A stretch of DNA of 36,518 nucleotides from an uncultured Eggerthellaceae bacterium (GCA_904420215.1 CAJFUR010000185.1:1-36518); one strand, 5' to 3'. Shown: positions 20,649 to 29,299, counted from the first letter of the stretch. Numbers and translations are program-made. The notes: generated by a model not told the origin, from the sequence alone.

Positions 20649-21269
20649 CTATGCGGGTTCCTTCGCGGACTCGCCCTCCGGGTTCTCCTGCGCGCCCGCC
20701 GCCTTTTCCGCGCTGCCCTTGATGGCCGCAAGGCCGCCGGCTATGAAGGCGTCGAGCGTGCGTTGGATGTCGCCCCAGTCTTCCAGCTTCCCCAAATGCG
20801 AGCGGGCGGTTGCCATGCAGCCGGACAATTGGAAGGTGACGACGGCCTGCGCCTGATGCGGCGAAAGCCCAGATCCCACAAGCGCCTGCTCGTACTCCTT
20901 CATGACCGTTCCTTTGGACACGTGGAACCATGTGCTCATGAAACGCGGATCGGCCAATACGGCTTCGAAGTCGCCGGGATGGCGCGCCTTTTCGCACAGG
21001 GGCACCAATTCCTGCGAGTTGCGGCAGGTCACGCAGTCGAGGTGCTCGTGGAGGGTCTGTATGTCGTCTTGGAAGTCGAGCACCAGCTCGTCGTACACGC
21101 TGGCAAGGCAATCGTAGTGCGTGTAGAACGTGGTGCGGCTGATGTCTGCCTCGCGCGCCACTTCGGCGATGGACACGTCGGCCAGGGGCTTGCTTTTGAG
21201 CACGGCGAGCAGGGCGCGCTTGATGTCGCCTTTCGTGCGTTGCGAGCGGATGTCGGTCTTTCGCGGCAC
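20649..21269 (-). CDS. TetR/AcrR-family transcriptional regulator
   Basis: HTH region 'IKRALLAVLKSKPLADVSIAEVAREADISRTTFYTHYDCLASVYDEL'; probable GTG start (VPRKTDIRSQRTK). Confidence 0.85.
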   Translation of the reverse strand: MPRKTDIRSQRTKGDIKRALLAVLKSKPLADVSIAEVAREADISRTTFYTHYDCLASVYDELVLDFQDDIQTLHEHLDCVTCRNSQELVPLCEKARHPGDFEAVLADPRFMSTWFHVSKGTVMKEYEQALVGSGLSPHQAQAVVTFQLSGCMATARSHLGKLEDWGDIQRTLDAFIAGGLAAIKGSAEKAAGAQENPEGESAKEPA

Positions 21270-21401
21270 GGCCTGCCTTTCCCGGATGCTTCCCAGTACA
21301 GGATACCGCAAGGCCGTGAAGCGGGGAAGACCGCCTACGTTGTGGACGCGGCGCTTCGGTGTCGCAGCCCCCACTTTTCCCAGCTGTATGCCCGCGTGCT
21401 C

Positions 21402-22346
21402 CTACAGCGCCACGAAGGCCACCAGGGGAAGGGTGGCGACGCTGAGCGCGAGCGTGACCGCCGTGATGCCTGCCGCATATTCGCCCTCGCGGCCGTACTG
21501 GCTGGCTATCATGGGCACGACGGTCATGGTGGGCAATGCCATGATCATGGTGAGGCTGGCAACCATTTCATAGGGTAGGCCGGTGAGCATGAGCGCGCTG
21601 CCGCACGCCATGGGCAGGGCGATCATCTTCACGCCAACGCCCACGTACAGCTCTTTGCGTCTGAGCACGCCCATCCAGTTCGAAAAGCACAGGAGCGCGC
21701 CAAGGTACATCATGCACATGGCCGAAGTCGCGTTCTTGACGGTGGCAAGCGCGTCGCACACCACGGAGGGGAGCGGCAATTCGAACACGACGAACACGAG
21801 GGCGAGTACCAGGGCAACGATGTTGGGCGTCAGCAGGTTCCGGGCGTTGAACGAGGCCCGCTTTCGGTCGCGCGCGGTGGCGAGCCAGATGCCGAACGTC
21901 CAGAACAGCAACTGGTCCACCACGGTGAACAGCATCATGTACAGGACGCCCGTCTCGGGAAAGAGGGCGAGCAGAAGCGGAAGGCCCACGAACCCGGTGT
22001 TGCCGAACACGAAGCAGAACATGAAAATGCGGTCCTTGTCATGGGGAAGCCGCAGCGCTTTCGAAAGAAGCCATGTGACGGCGATGACCAGTGCATAAAA
22101 GGCGACGGAAAGGCCCAGCATGGACAGGTTTTCCACGAGGGTTTGGCGGGTAATGCTCTCGTAGGACGAGTAGAACATGAGCACGGGCAGCAGTATCTTC
22201 GTGATCAGCTGGGCGAAGTGGGGCAGGTAGTCTTTCTTGACGACGCCCAGCTTCCCGGCGGCGAACCCGGTTGCCAGAATAAGGAAGAAGATGGTCATGG
22301 TGTTGAGCGTGGTCTCGAATATCATGTTGGCGTCTCTCGTGCTCAT
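21402..22346 (-). CDS. AEC-family transporter (auxin efflux carrier-like permease)
   Basis: Ten-TM-type protein; 'FAAGKLGVVKKDYLPHFAQLITKILLPVLMFYSS' and 'FGNTGFVGLPLLLALFPETGVLYMMLFTVVDQ'. Confidence 0.85.
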   Translation of the reverse strand: MSTRDANMIFETTLNTMTIFFLILATGFAAGKLGVVKKDYLPHFAQLITKILLPVLMFYSSYESITRQTLVENLSMLGLSVAFYALVIAVTWLLSKALRLPHDKDRIFMFCFVFGNTGFVGLPLLLALFPETGVLYMMLFTVVDQLLFWTFGIWLATARDRKRASFNARNLLTPNIVALVLALVFVVFELPLPSVVCDALATVKNATSAMCMMYLGALLCFSNWMGVLRRKELYVGVGVKMIALPMACGSALMLTGLPYEMVASLTMIMALPTMTVVPMIASQYGREGEYAAGITAVTLALSVATLPLVAFVAL

Positions 22347-22611
22347 ACTCCCGCGGGAGCAGGTTTTTCTGCAGTCTCTGGCTTGTGCGCCGTTCCGTCT
22401 GGCGCCGCGTGGCGTGCGGCGGTGTTCCCCTATGGTGGCGTGCGACGTGCGGTGGTGCCCCTCGGCATGCCCTCCCACATGCGCCGACAGCGATTATCGC
22501 GCTTCGGCATTTCTCGTTCAAAGTACGAAATTCTCCCACCTGTTCAGGAATTGACGCATTCGCGGAAAGCGTCGGGAAATCGCCGGGCGAAACGCCAAGG
22601 GGGAATGCGCC

Positions 22612-23043
22612 GTGGTATCATACGTTCGCACGATACTTTGGAAGGCGAGGTTTGCTCGGTTGTTTGAGGCATTGCGTATAAACGAGAAGTCCGGCGTGCC
22701 CGTGTGGGTGCAGATCAGGAACCACCTGCTGTTCCTGATCAAGTCGGAGCAGATCAAACCGGGCGACGTGTTGCCCACCGTGCGCGAATTGGCGGCGCGG
22801 CTGGGGGTGAACTACAACACGGTGCACAAGGTGTACCAAGACTTGGAGGCAGACGGCCTCATATGTTCGAGCAGGGGAAAGCGCTCGTTCGTGGCCGACG
22901 TGGACAGCGGGAAGCTCGATTTGCCCGAGTCGCCGGTTGACCTGGTGATAGACGAGTTGGTGCGCGTCGCCCGGGAGTCGAGCATCACGCTTGCCGACGT
23001 GCTGCTGCGCGTGGAGCAGCGCTTCGGGGAGGGCGGCTGGTAA
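22612..23043 (+). CDS. GntR-family regulator, YtrA-like (short)
   Basis: 'VPVWVQIRNHLLFLIKSEQIKPGDVLPTVRELAARLGVNYNTVHKVYQDLEADGLICSSRGKRSFV'. Start uncertain; true start may lie near 22672. Confidence 0.85.
   Translation: MVSYVRTILWKARFARLFEALRINEKSGVPVWVQIRNHLLFLIKSEQIKPGDVLPTVRELAARLGVNYNTVHKVYQDLEADGLICSSRGKRSFVADVDSGKLDLPESPVDLVIDELVRVARESSITLADVLLRVEQRFGEGGW
22615..22636. promoter_or_regulatory. Imperfect palindrome GTATCATACGTTCGCACGATAC, candidate operator
   Basis: 8 of 11 symmetric base pairs; lies at the GntR 5' region; similar to 24539-24558. Confidence 0.4.
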
Positions 23044-23256
23044 GGAGCCGGCGAAGCGGGTGCAGGGCCGATGGCGGGACGCAGGGCGCGGCGCATAGCG
23101 GCGCGCAGCAGGATGGCATGCGGCAGTGGCTCGCAGCGGCGTGCAGCGGGGGCGGCAGTGTTCGGCGTGCGGCTCGCGGCGGCGCGCGGCGAGACGGGGC
23201 GACACGTGTAGGGGAGAATGGCGCAAGGCAGGGGAAGGCGTCGGAACGGAGCCAAC

Positions 23257-24180
23257 ATGAGCAAGAAGAAGCCCGACGAAGAAGAGCCGAAGGAAGAAAG
23301 CGAGATCACCGAGATCGACGCTGCGTTCGAGGAAACGGCTACCAGCCGTTTTGGTGCCACGCTTCTACGTTGGATCATTACACTGGCGGTGGCGCTCGCG
23401 TTCGGCGCGGCGGCGTACCTGCTGGCGCAGCCCGCATGGGCGGTGGTCGGCGTTGTGGCCGCGGCCATTCTGTTCAGCTGCATGCACGTGGTTCTGGAGT
23501 GGGAACGCGCCGTGGTGCTGCGCTTCGGCAAGTTCAACCGCGTTGCGGGCCCCGGCCTCATTTTCATGATCCCGTTCGTGGAATATTCCGCGGCCACCGT
23601 CGATTTGCGCATGCGCTCGACGGCGTTCAAAGCCGAACACGTGCTCACCAGCGACTTGGTGCCGGTGGACGTGGATGCCGTCTTGTTCTGGATGGTGTGG
23701 GACGCGGGCAAGGCGTGCTCCGAGATACGCAACTACGAGCGCATGGTCTACTGGGTGGCGCAAACCACGCTGCGCGACGTCATGGGCGGCGTGGGCATTG
23801 CGCAGATGGGCGTGCGCCGCACGCAGATAGACAAGGAAGTCGCCGGCATTCTGGAGCGCAAGACCAGCGAATGGGGCATCACCATCGTGTCGGTGGAAAT
23901 CCGCGACATCGAGATACCCGCCGACCTGCAAGAATCCCTTTCCGCCGAGGCGCGCGCGGAACGCGAGTACAACGCGCGCATCATTCTGGCCGAGGTGGAA
24001 AAGGAAGTGTCGGAAATGTTCGTGGACGCCGCGCGCACCTACAAAGAGGAAGACGCGGCGTTGCAGCTGCGCGCCATGAGCTTCGTGGCCGACAGCGTGA
24101 AGGAAAAGGGCGGCCTAGTGGTGGTCCCCAGTGCGCTTTCCGAAGCCTTCGAGGGCTTGGAGAAGATAGCGAAGGGATAG
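23257..24180 (+). CDS. SPFH/stomatin-like (slipin) membrane protein
   Basis: Two N-terminal TM helices then 'WERAVVLRFGKFNRVAGPGLIFMIPFVEYSAATVDLRMRSTAF', 'LRDVMGGV', 'AEARAEREYNARIILAEVEKE'. Confidence 0.9.
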   Translation: MSKKKPDEEEPKEESEITEIDAAFEETATSRFGATLLRWIITLAVALAFGAAAYLLAQPAWAVVGVVAAAILFSCMHVVLEWERAVVLRFGKFNRVAGPGLIFMIPFVEYSAATVDLRMRSTAFKAEHVLTSDLVPVDVDAVLFWMVWDAGKACSEIRNYERMVYWVAQTTLRDVMGGVGIAQMGVRRTQIDKEVAGILERKTSEWGITIVSVEIRDIEIPADLQESLSAEARAEREYNARIILAEVEKEVSEMFVDAARTYKEEDAALQLRAMSFVADSVKEKGGLVVVPSALSEAFEGLEKIAKG

Positions 24181-24333
24181 CCTCGGCAGGCTGTTCGCTC
24201 GTGCCGCGCGCGGTGTGACCGCTTCTCTGCCTGTGGGTTCGGATCCCCGGATGGAACGGCGGGGCGGCCACTTGCGTCGAATACGCCCTTTCATGCACTA
24301 AAACCGCAATCTAGTGCCCATTTGCGGAGCGTG

Positions 24334-24502
24334 GGCACTTCGGCTTTCTCCGATCAAGCTTTGAACGCCCATCCGAAGCAAGCGCGCCCCGTTTCCTGCC
24401 ACTCAAGCTTTGAACGTCCATCCGAAGCGAGGGTGCCCCGCTTCCCATCGGCCAAATATTGTGCCCGTTTGGAATGCGGGCGTTTCGCTTCCGGTCATTC
24501 AA
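24334..24502. repeat. Degenerate ~49-bp-period repeat array
   Basis: 24354-24396 and 24403-24445 match at 38/43 positions with a 49-bp period; more diverged copies on both sides. Confidence 0.65.
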
Positions 24503-24525
24503 GTATTCTTAAAAAAGAATCATAG

Positions 24526-24572
24526 GATACTGCGATAAGTATCATAAATTCGTATGATTTATGATAAGATAC
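24526..24572. promoter_or_regulatory. AT-rich region with nested inverted repeats, candidate operator/promoter of the SUOX-cytochrome operon
   Basis: TATCATAAAT (24540-24549) / ATTTATGATA (24557-24566) perfect IR; GATACT (24526-24531) / AGTATC (24538-24543). Confidence 0.5.
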
Positions 24573-24723
24573 GCGCAGAGGGGTATTGACAAAACCGGGG
24601 GATTCCCGAAAGAGGCGTGGGACAAGTCGGTTTTGCAGTACTGGTTCGCATGTTGGCGTTGTGCTGACAGGTGCGGCGCCGGCGTCATGTCGGCACCAAG
24701 CCGGGAGGAGGGAAAGGAGAGAC

Positions 24724-26319
24724 ATGAGATTCACGCGAAATCGCAAGATGGTGGTCTCTGCCGTGACGGTGGCGCTGGCAGCCGCTGCTTTAGCGGGATG
24801 CGCCCAGAACGCCTCGACGGGGGAGACGACCGAAGAGGCGGGCGCGGTTGGCCAGGCCACCGTGCAGTACCAGTCGGAAGGGCGCTACAAGGACAACGTG
24901 GCGGAATTCCCTGCCGGTATCGACGCCGACTTGGGCACGAAGAACGCCGAGCTCAACGCGCCTTTCAGCTACGTTGACCGCAGCGGCTTCACCGTGCAGC
25001 CGGTGCCGAGCGACGACATTGGCTGGAACATCAGCTACTTGAATGCCGACCAGCGCGGCTGCACCTCGTGCCACACGCTGGAAGACGCGCTCATGATGCT
25101 GGACACGTACCACGGCACCATCTTCATGGGGTATCCCACCGAGCAGACGCTGTCCACGTGCGTGGCCTGCCACATCTGGGCAGACCCGCTGCGCACCTCC
25201 ATCCATTCGACGCACTTGGGCAACGAGCTGTTCGAGAACAAGAACGGCACGTGCGAGTCGTGCCACTACATCGACGAGAACGGCGACTTCAAGCGCTGGG
25301 ATTACGAGAAGTACAACCTGTACAAGGGCATCACCGACGTGGCGGCCAGCGACGCCGACCTCACGGTGACCTACGACCAGGAAACGCTCACCTCGAACGA
25401 CGACTTCTTCTACAAGAGCATCAAGGAATACGGCGACTTCGACGCGAGCGACTGGCGCACCGACGACGGCAACATGGACCCCGAGCTGTACAACAACTGG
25501 GTGTTCTCGGTGGGCGGCAACGTGGAGAACCCCATTGAAATGACGCTTCCCGAACTGGTGGAGAAGTTCGGCACGGTGACCACCGTCATGAAGCAGCAGT
25601 GCACCATCAACGGCGCGGGCAACGCCGCCATCGCGCAGGTTGAGGTCACGGGCGTTCCCATGCAGGCGATCATCGACTACGTGAAGCCGCAGGGCGGCGT
25701 GAACGCGGTGGAATTCCTGACCGAGGACCCGTATCCCAACGTGGGCAAGACCTACAACATCCCCTTCACGGCCATGACCGAGAACGATTCCGTCCTGGTC
25801 ATCGAAATGAACGGCGAGACGCTTCCCAACACGCAGGGCTACCCCTGCTCCGTGTGGACGGCGGGCGGGTCTGCCGCCGGCGGCATCTTCAAGGTGTGCA
25901 CGGGCGTGAACTTCCTGGAGACCGACGAAGCCGACGCCGCATCGGGCTACTTCCTGGGCGGCTTCGAGGATGCCGGCTTGGACGGCGCTCCGGCCGACAA
26001 GCCCAACAGCGCCGTGCTGAACTACCCTTCGGGCGTGGTTCTGGAAGGCGTCGCTGGCACGGAAGTGCAGCTGGAAGGCTTCGCGGACGCGTTCGACGAG
26101 CCGATTGCACGCATAGAGTTCTCGTGGGACCACGGCCAGACGTGGACGACGCTGGAAACGCCGGATAACGACCCGCAGTACTGGACGTACTGGCGCATGG
26201 GCTTCACGCCTCCTTCGGAGGGAGCCTATCTGCTCGACATTCGCACGACCAGCATCCAGCCCGACGGCACGGAGCGCGTGAATGGCGTCAACACCCAGTT
26301 CCTGCTCAATGTGAAATAG
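24724..26319 (+). CDS. Triheme cytochrome c / sulfite-oxidase-like molybdopterin oxidoreductase fusion lipoprotein
   Basis: Lipobox LAGC; three CxxCH motifs (CTSCH 25060-25074, CVACH 25159-25173, CESCH 25252-25266); SUOX-like 'QQCTINGAGNAAIAQVEVTGVPMQAIIDYV...GYPCSVW' and a C-terminal Mo-co dimer-like Ig-fold region ('IARIEFSWDHGQTWTTLE'). Confidence 0.82.
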   Translation: MRFTRNRKMVVSAVTVALAAAALAGCAQNASTGETTEEAGAVGQATVQYQSEGRYKDNVAEFPAGIDADLGTKNAELNAPFSYVDRSGFTVQPVPSDDIGWNISYLNADQRGCTSCHTLEDALMMLDTYHGTIFMGYPTEQTLSTCVACHIWADPLRTSIHSTHLGNELFENKNGTCESCHYIDENGDFKRWDYEKYNLYKGITDVAASDADLTVTYDQETLTSNDDFFYKSIKEYGDFDASDWRTDDGNMDPELYNNWVFSVGGNVENPIEMTLPELVEKFGTVTTVMKQQCTINGAGNAAIAQVEVTGVPMQAIIDYVKPQGGVNAVEFLTEDPYPNVGKTYNIPFTAMTENDSVLVIEMNGETLPNTQGYPCSVWTAGGSAAGGIFKVCTGVNFLETDEADAASGYFLGGFEDAGLDGAPADKPNSAVLNYPSGVVLEGVAGTEVQLEGFADAFDEPIARIEFSWDHGQTWTTLETPDNDPQYWTYWRMGFTPPSEGAYLLDIRTTSIQPDGTERVNGVNTQFLLNVK

Positions 26320-26333
26320 CGGAGGCGACAACA

Positions 26334-27131
26334 ATGGCTGACAAGAAGCAAATTGCAGTAAGCGCCGTGGCCGCCACTTCCTTGCTGCTGGCGGGTGCGA
26401 CCCCGGCCTTGGCGGCAACGGCGGACGAAGCCGCCGGCGCGGCGGGCCAGCTTGCAAGCGAAAGCGCCGCGCAATCGGCCGAGACGGCAGGCGGATACGT
26501 GGCGGCGGACGCCTCCGAGGGGCAGTTCGCATGGGACCAGACCACCATCACGCCGAACTCGGTCATCAGGGAGGTGTTCCGCACGGCTACCAACGCGCTG
26601 TGCAACGCCACGAACGACCTTGCGGTTGACAATCCCCTGCAATGGCGCCTTTCGGTTTCGGGGGACGTGGAGAACGCCTTCAGCGCCACCATCGACGAAC
26701 TGGCGCAGGAACAGGCGGTGCAGCAGACGATGACGTGCACGTGCGGCGGCAACCCGTCGGACGGCAAGGCCATCATCACGGCCGAGGTGAAAGGCATCCC
26801 GGTGAGCTATCTGGTGGGCCGCGCCGCCGCGCAGGAGGGCGCCAACACCATCACGTTCGTGTCCGCCGACGGCACCGAGGCGGCCATGCCGCTGGTGTAT
26901 GCCGTCGGGCACCATGGGGTGGTTTCGTTCGAGATCAACGACGAGGACCTTTCGGCCTCGGTGGGCGGCAACAACCAGCTGTGGCTGGCGGGCGCGCCGG
27001 CGAACTACTTCGTGCGCGACATCGTCGAGATCCGCATCACGTGCGAGGAAACCGTCCCGCCCAACCCCGGCGAGGGCATGGAGTATCCCAACAGCCCCAA
27101 CGTCGGCGTGCTTTCGGGCGCGGTGGCATAG
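26334..27131 (+). CDS. Secreted SUOX-like molybdopterin-domain protein without heme or dimerisation domain
   Basis: Sec signal peptide (...LLLAGATPALA); 'QWRLSVSGDVENAFSATIDELAQEQAVQQTMTCTCGGNPSDGKAIITAEVKGIPVSYLV' parallels the upstream SUOX domain. Confidence 0.65.
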   Translation: MADKKQIAVSAVAATSLLLAGATPALAATADEAAGAAGQLASESAAQSAETAGGYVAADASEGQFAWDQTTITPNSVIREVFRTATNALCNATNDLAVDNPLQWRLSVSGDVENAFSATIDELAQEQAVQQTMTCTCGGNPSDGKAIITAEVKGIPVSYLVGRAAAQEGANTITFVSADGTEAAMPLVYAVGHHGVVSFEINDEDLSASVGGNNQLWLAGAPANYFVRDIVEIRITCEETVPPNPGEGMEYPNSPNVGVLSGAVA

Positions 27132-27193
27132 GGCGGCGAAAGCCGCAGGGCGTCGCGCCGGGTCGCTTCGGCCGTCCGGCGCGGGGCTTGCCG

Positions 27194-27475
27194 CTAGCCT
27201 TCCACGTGAAGCTCGGCGACGGCTGCGAAGGGGCTGGTCCTGCCGTCTTCGGTGACCGACCGCACCTTCAGCTGGTAGACGCCTTCCCGTTGGGGGGTGT
27301 AGGTGTACGTCCAGTGGATCATGAGGTCGGGGTTGGACGCGCGCGTGTCCTGGCGGGTCCAGGTCTTTCCGCCGTCGAGGGAGAATTCGAGGGCCACGAT
27401 GTGGTTGCCGTAGTCGTCGGCGTACCCCTCGAACGTGGCGGGCTGGCCGACCTTTCCTTGGACAGGGGCTATCAT
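27194..27475 (-). CDS. Stand-alone Mo-co oxidoreductase dimerisation-like domain protein (93 aa)
   Basis: 'QPATFEGYADDYGNHIVALEFSLDGGKTWTRQDTRASNPDLMIHWTYTYTPQREGVYQLKVRSVTEDGRTSP' matches the Mo-co_dimer style seen at the C-terminus of the 24724-26319 product. Confidence 0.75.
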   Translation of the reverse strand: MIAPVQGKVGQPATFEGYADDYGNHIVALEFSLDGGKTWTRQDTRASNPDLMIHWTYTYTPQREGVYQLKVRSVTEDGRTSPFAAVAELHVEG

Positions 27476-27556
27476 GCGGCTCCTTTCGGGGCTGATGGGG
27501 AACAACGGGCGGATGCTGGTGACAGTATACCGCTTCGGCAAGGGATTGGAGAAATC

Positions 27557-28234
27557 ATGCGAGACGATACGGGCATCCCACGGCGCACTCTGCTGCAAGG
27601 GGCTGCCGTGTTGGGGGCGGCGGCGCTCGCTGGGGGCGCCGTTGCCGGCGGGTACGCGCCGGCCTTCGCCGAGGACGGCCAGAAGGCCGCTCCGGTGCAG
27701 GCCGGCGGGGATGCCGCGCCGCAAGAGGGCGTTCAGTACGGGTTTTTGGTGCGCATGTCGAACTGCGTGAACTGCCAGCAGTGCGTGGAGGCGTGCCGCA
27801 AGGCGAACAACACGCCGGAGGGCGTGCCGGCGCGCCGCACGGTCGTGCCGTACAAGACGGCGAACGGCCAGAAGGTGTACGTTTCCACCGCCTGCATGCA
27901 TTGCGAGGACCCGGCCTGCGCGACCGTGTGTCCGGCCAAGGCCATTGCCAAGGGCGAGGGCGGCGTGGTGACGGTGGACCGCAACCGGTGCATCGGCTGC
28001 AAGTACTGCTATCAGGCGTGCCCGTTCGGCGTGCCGCACTACACCTCCGAAGGCATGGACAAGTGCGACTTGTGCCTGGAGGCCGGGGTGGCCCTGGGCG
28101 ACACGCCGAACTGCGCTTCGGCCTGCAAGTTCCGCGCCTTGCACTTCGGCACCATCGAGGAGCTTGCGGCTGCGTCGGGTGGACGGGCGCAGCGCATCGA
28201 CGCGTCAACCGGCCCGTCGTATCTGCTGGCTTGA
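27557..28234 (+). CDS. Tat-exported 4Fe-4S ferredoxin-type electron transfer subunit (DmsB/NrfC-like)
   Basis: RRTLLQGAA Tat motif; CVNCQQCVEAC, CMHCEDPACATVCP, CIGCKYCYQACPFGVP, CDLC cysteine clusters. Confidence 0.9.
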   Translation: MRDDTGIPRRTLLQGAAVLGAAALAGGAVAGGYAPAFAEDGQKAAPVQAGGDAAPQEGVQYGFLVRMSNCVNCQQCVEACRKANNTPEGVPARRTVVPYKTANGQKVYVSTACMHCEDPACATVCPAKAIAKGEGGVVTVDRNRCIGCKYCYQACPFGVPHYTSEGMDKCDLCLEAGVALGDTPNCASACKFRALHFGTIEELAAASGGRAQRIDASTGPSYLLA

Positions 28235-28285
28235 GCGCGTCGTGCGAACGGAATGCAGTCCGATATGCAGGTAGGGAGGTAATCG

Positions 28286-29257
28286 ATGGCCGAATTGCAA
28301 TCGGTGTGGGGGTGGCAGCCGGCCCTGTACTTGTTCTTGGGGGGCATGGGGGCCGGCGCCTTCATCATGGCTGCCATCCTGTTTTTCTATGACAGGGAAA
28401 GCAACAAGAGAACCATCGGCGTTGCGGCGTGGGCCGCTACGGTCTGCTTGATCGTCGGCTTGCTCTTGCTGCTGTCCGAGCTGACGAACCCGCTGCGGGG
28501 CATGCTGATGTGGCAAAGCTTCAGCAACACGGCCTCGTGGATGACGTTCGGCGCCTGGGTGGTGTTCGCCGCGGTGGTGGTGTTCGGCGTGATGGCCGTG
28601 CTTTCCACCGAGCGGTGGGTCAAGCCGGTGTCCAAGAAGTGGAAGGGCTATGCCACGGTGCGCAAACGCCTCCGCCCGGTGCTGGCGGTGGTGGGCATGG
28701 CGCTGGGCCTGTGCGTTGCCGTGTACACCGGCGTTCTGCTGATGTCGGTTCCGGGCGTGCCGCTGTGGAACACCGTGCTGCTGCCGTGCCTGTTCACGGT
28801 TTCGGCTTTGGACACGGGCGTTGCCTTGGTGGAGATAGTTGCCGCGTCGCCCAAGCGCGCGGCGCTGTCCGCCAAGACCCACCGGCTTCTGGAGACGTCG
28901 GTGGTGGTGCTGGTCGTGCTGGAGGTTGCCGTGTTGGCGGCGTTCGTGCTGGCCATGCAGGGAAGCGATGCCGGCTCGGCCGTGGGCGCCACGGCTGCGG
29001 CATCGGCAAGGCTTTTGACCGAAGGGCCGCTGGCGCTTGCCTTCTGGCTTCTGGTGGGCGCATGCGGCTTGGTGCTTCCGCTGGTCATGGCCGTGTACGG
29101 CATGATTGCGCACCGGAAGAAGAAGCAGACGCGCCCGGGCATGCTGGTGGGTGCCGCCGGCGCGCTGGTGGGCGGCTGCGCCCTGCGCTTCCTGGTTCTG
29201 ATGGCCGGGCTGCACGCCGACGTGGTGGCGGGCGCGGTTGCGAAGATGGTGGCCTAG
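28286..29257 (+). CDS. NrfD/PsrC-type polytopic membrane quinone-interacting subunit
   Basis: Multi-TM protein starting 'MAELQSVWGWQPALYLFLGGMGAGAFIMAAILFF', typical NrfD N-terminus; downstream of the Fe-S subunit. Confidence 0.85.
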   Translation: MAELQSVWGWQPALYLFLGGMGAGAFIMAAILFFYDRESNKRTIGVAAWAATVCLIVGLLLLLSELTNPLRGMLMWQSFSNTASWMTFGAWVVFAAVVVFGVMAVLSTERWVKPVSKKWKGYATVRKRLRPVLAVVGMALGLCVAVYTGVLLMSVPGVPLWNTVLLPCLFTVSALDTGVALVEIVAASPKRAALSAKTHRLLETSVVVLVVLEVAVLAAFVLAMQGSDAGSAVGATAAASARLLTEGPLALAFWLLVGACGLVLPLVMAVYGMIAHRKKKQTRPGMLVGAAGALVGGCALRFLVLMAGLHADVVAGAVAKMVA

Positions 29258-29259
29258 CG

Positions 29260-29299
29260 GCGTCGCGCTGCGAGGCGTTGCCGCTTCGCAGCGCGACGC
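29260..29299. promoter_or_regulatory. Perfect 14-bp inverted repeat directly after the nrfD-like stop codon
   Basis: GCGTCGCGCTGCGA (29260-29273) / TCGCAGCGCGACGC (29286-29299); 12-nt loop; no U-tract. Confidence 0.65.

Noticed and set aside
24311-24502. Possible short CRISPR array or small coding gene over the 49-bp repeats
   Set aside because: Units are contiguous and degenerate with no unique spacers and no cas genes; the period is not a multiple of 3, so repeat copies fall in different frames.
24586-24591. TTGACA as a -35 box for the molybdoenzyme operon
   Set aside because: No acceptable -10 element at 16-18 bp downstream; kept only as a weak possibility.
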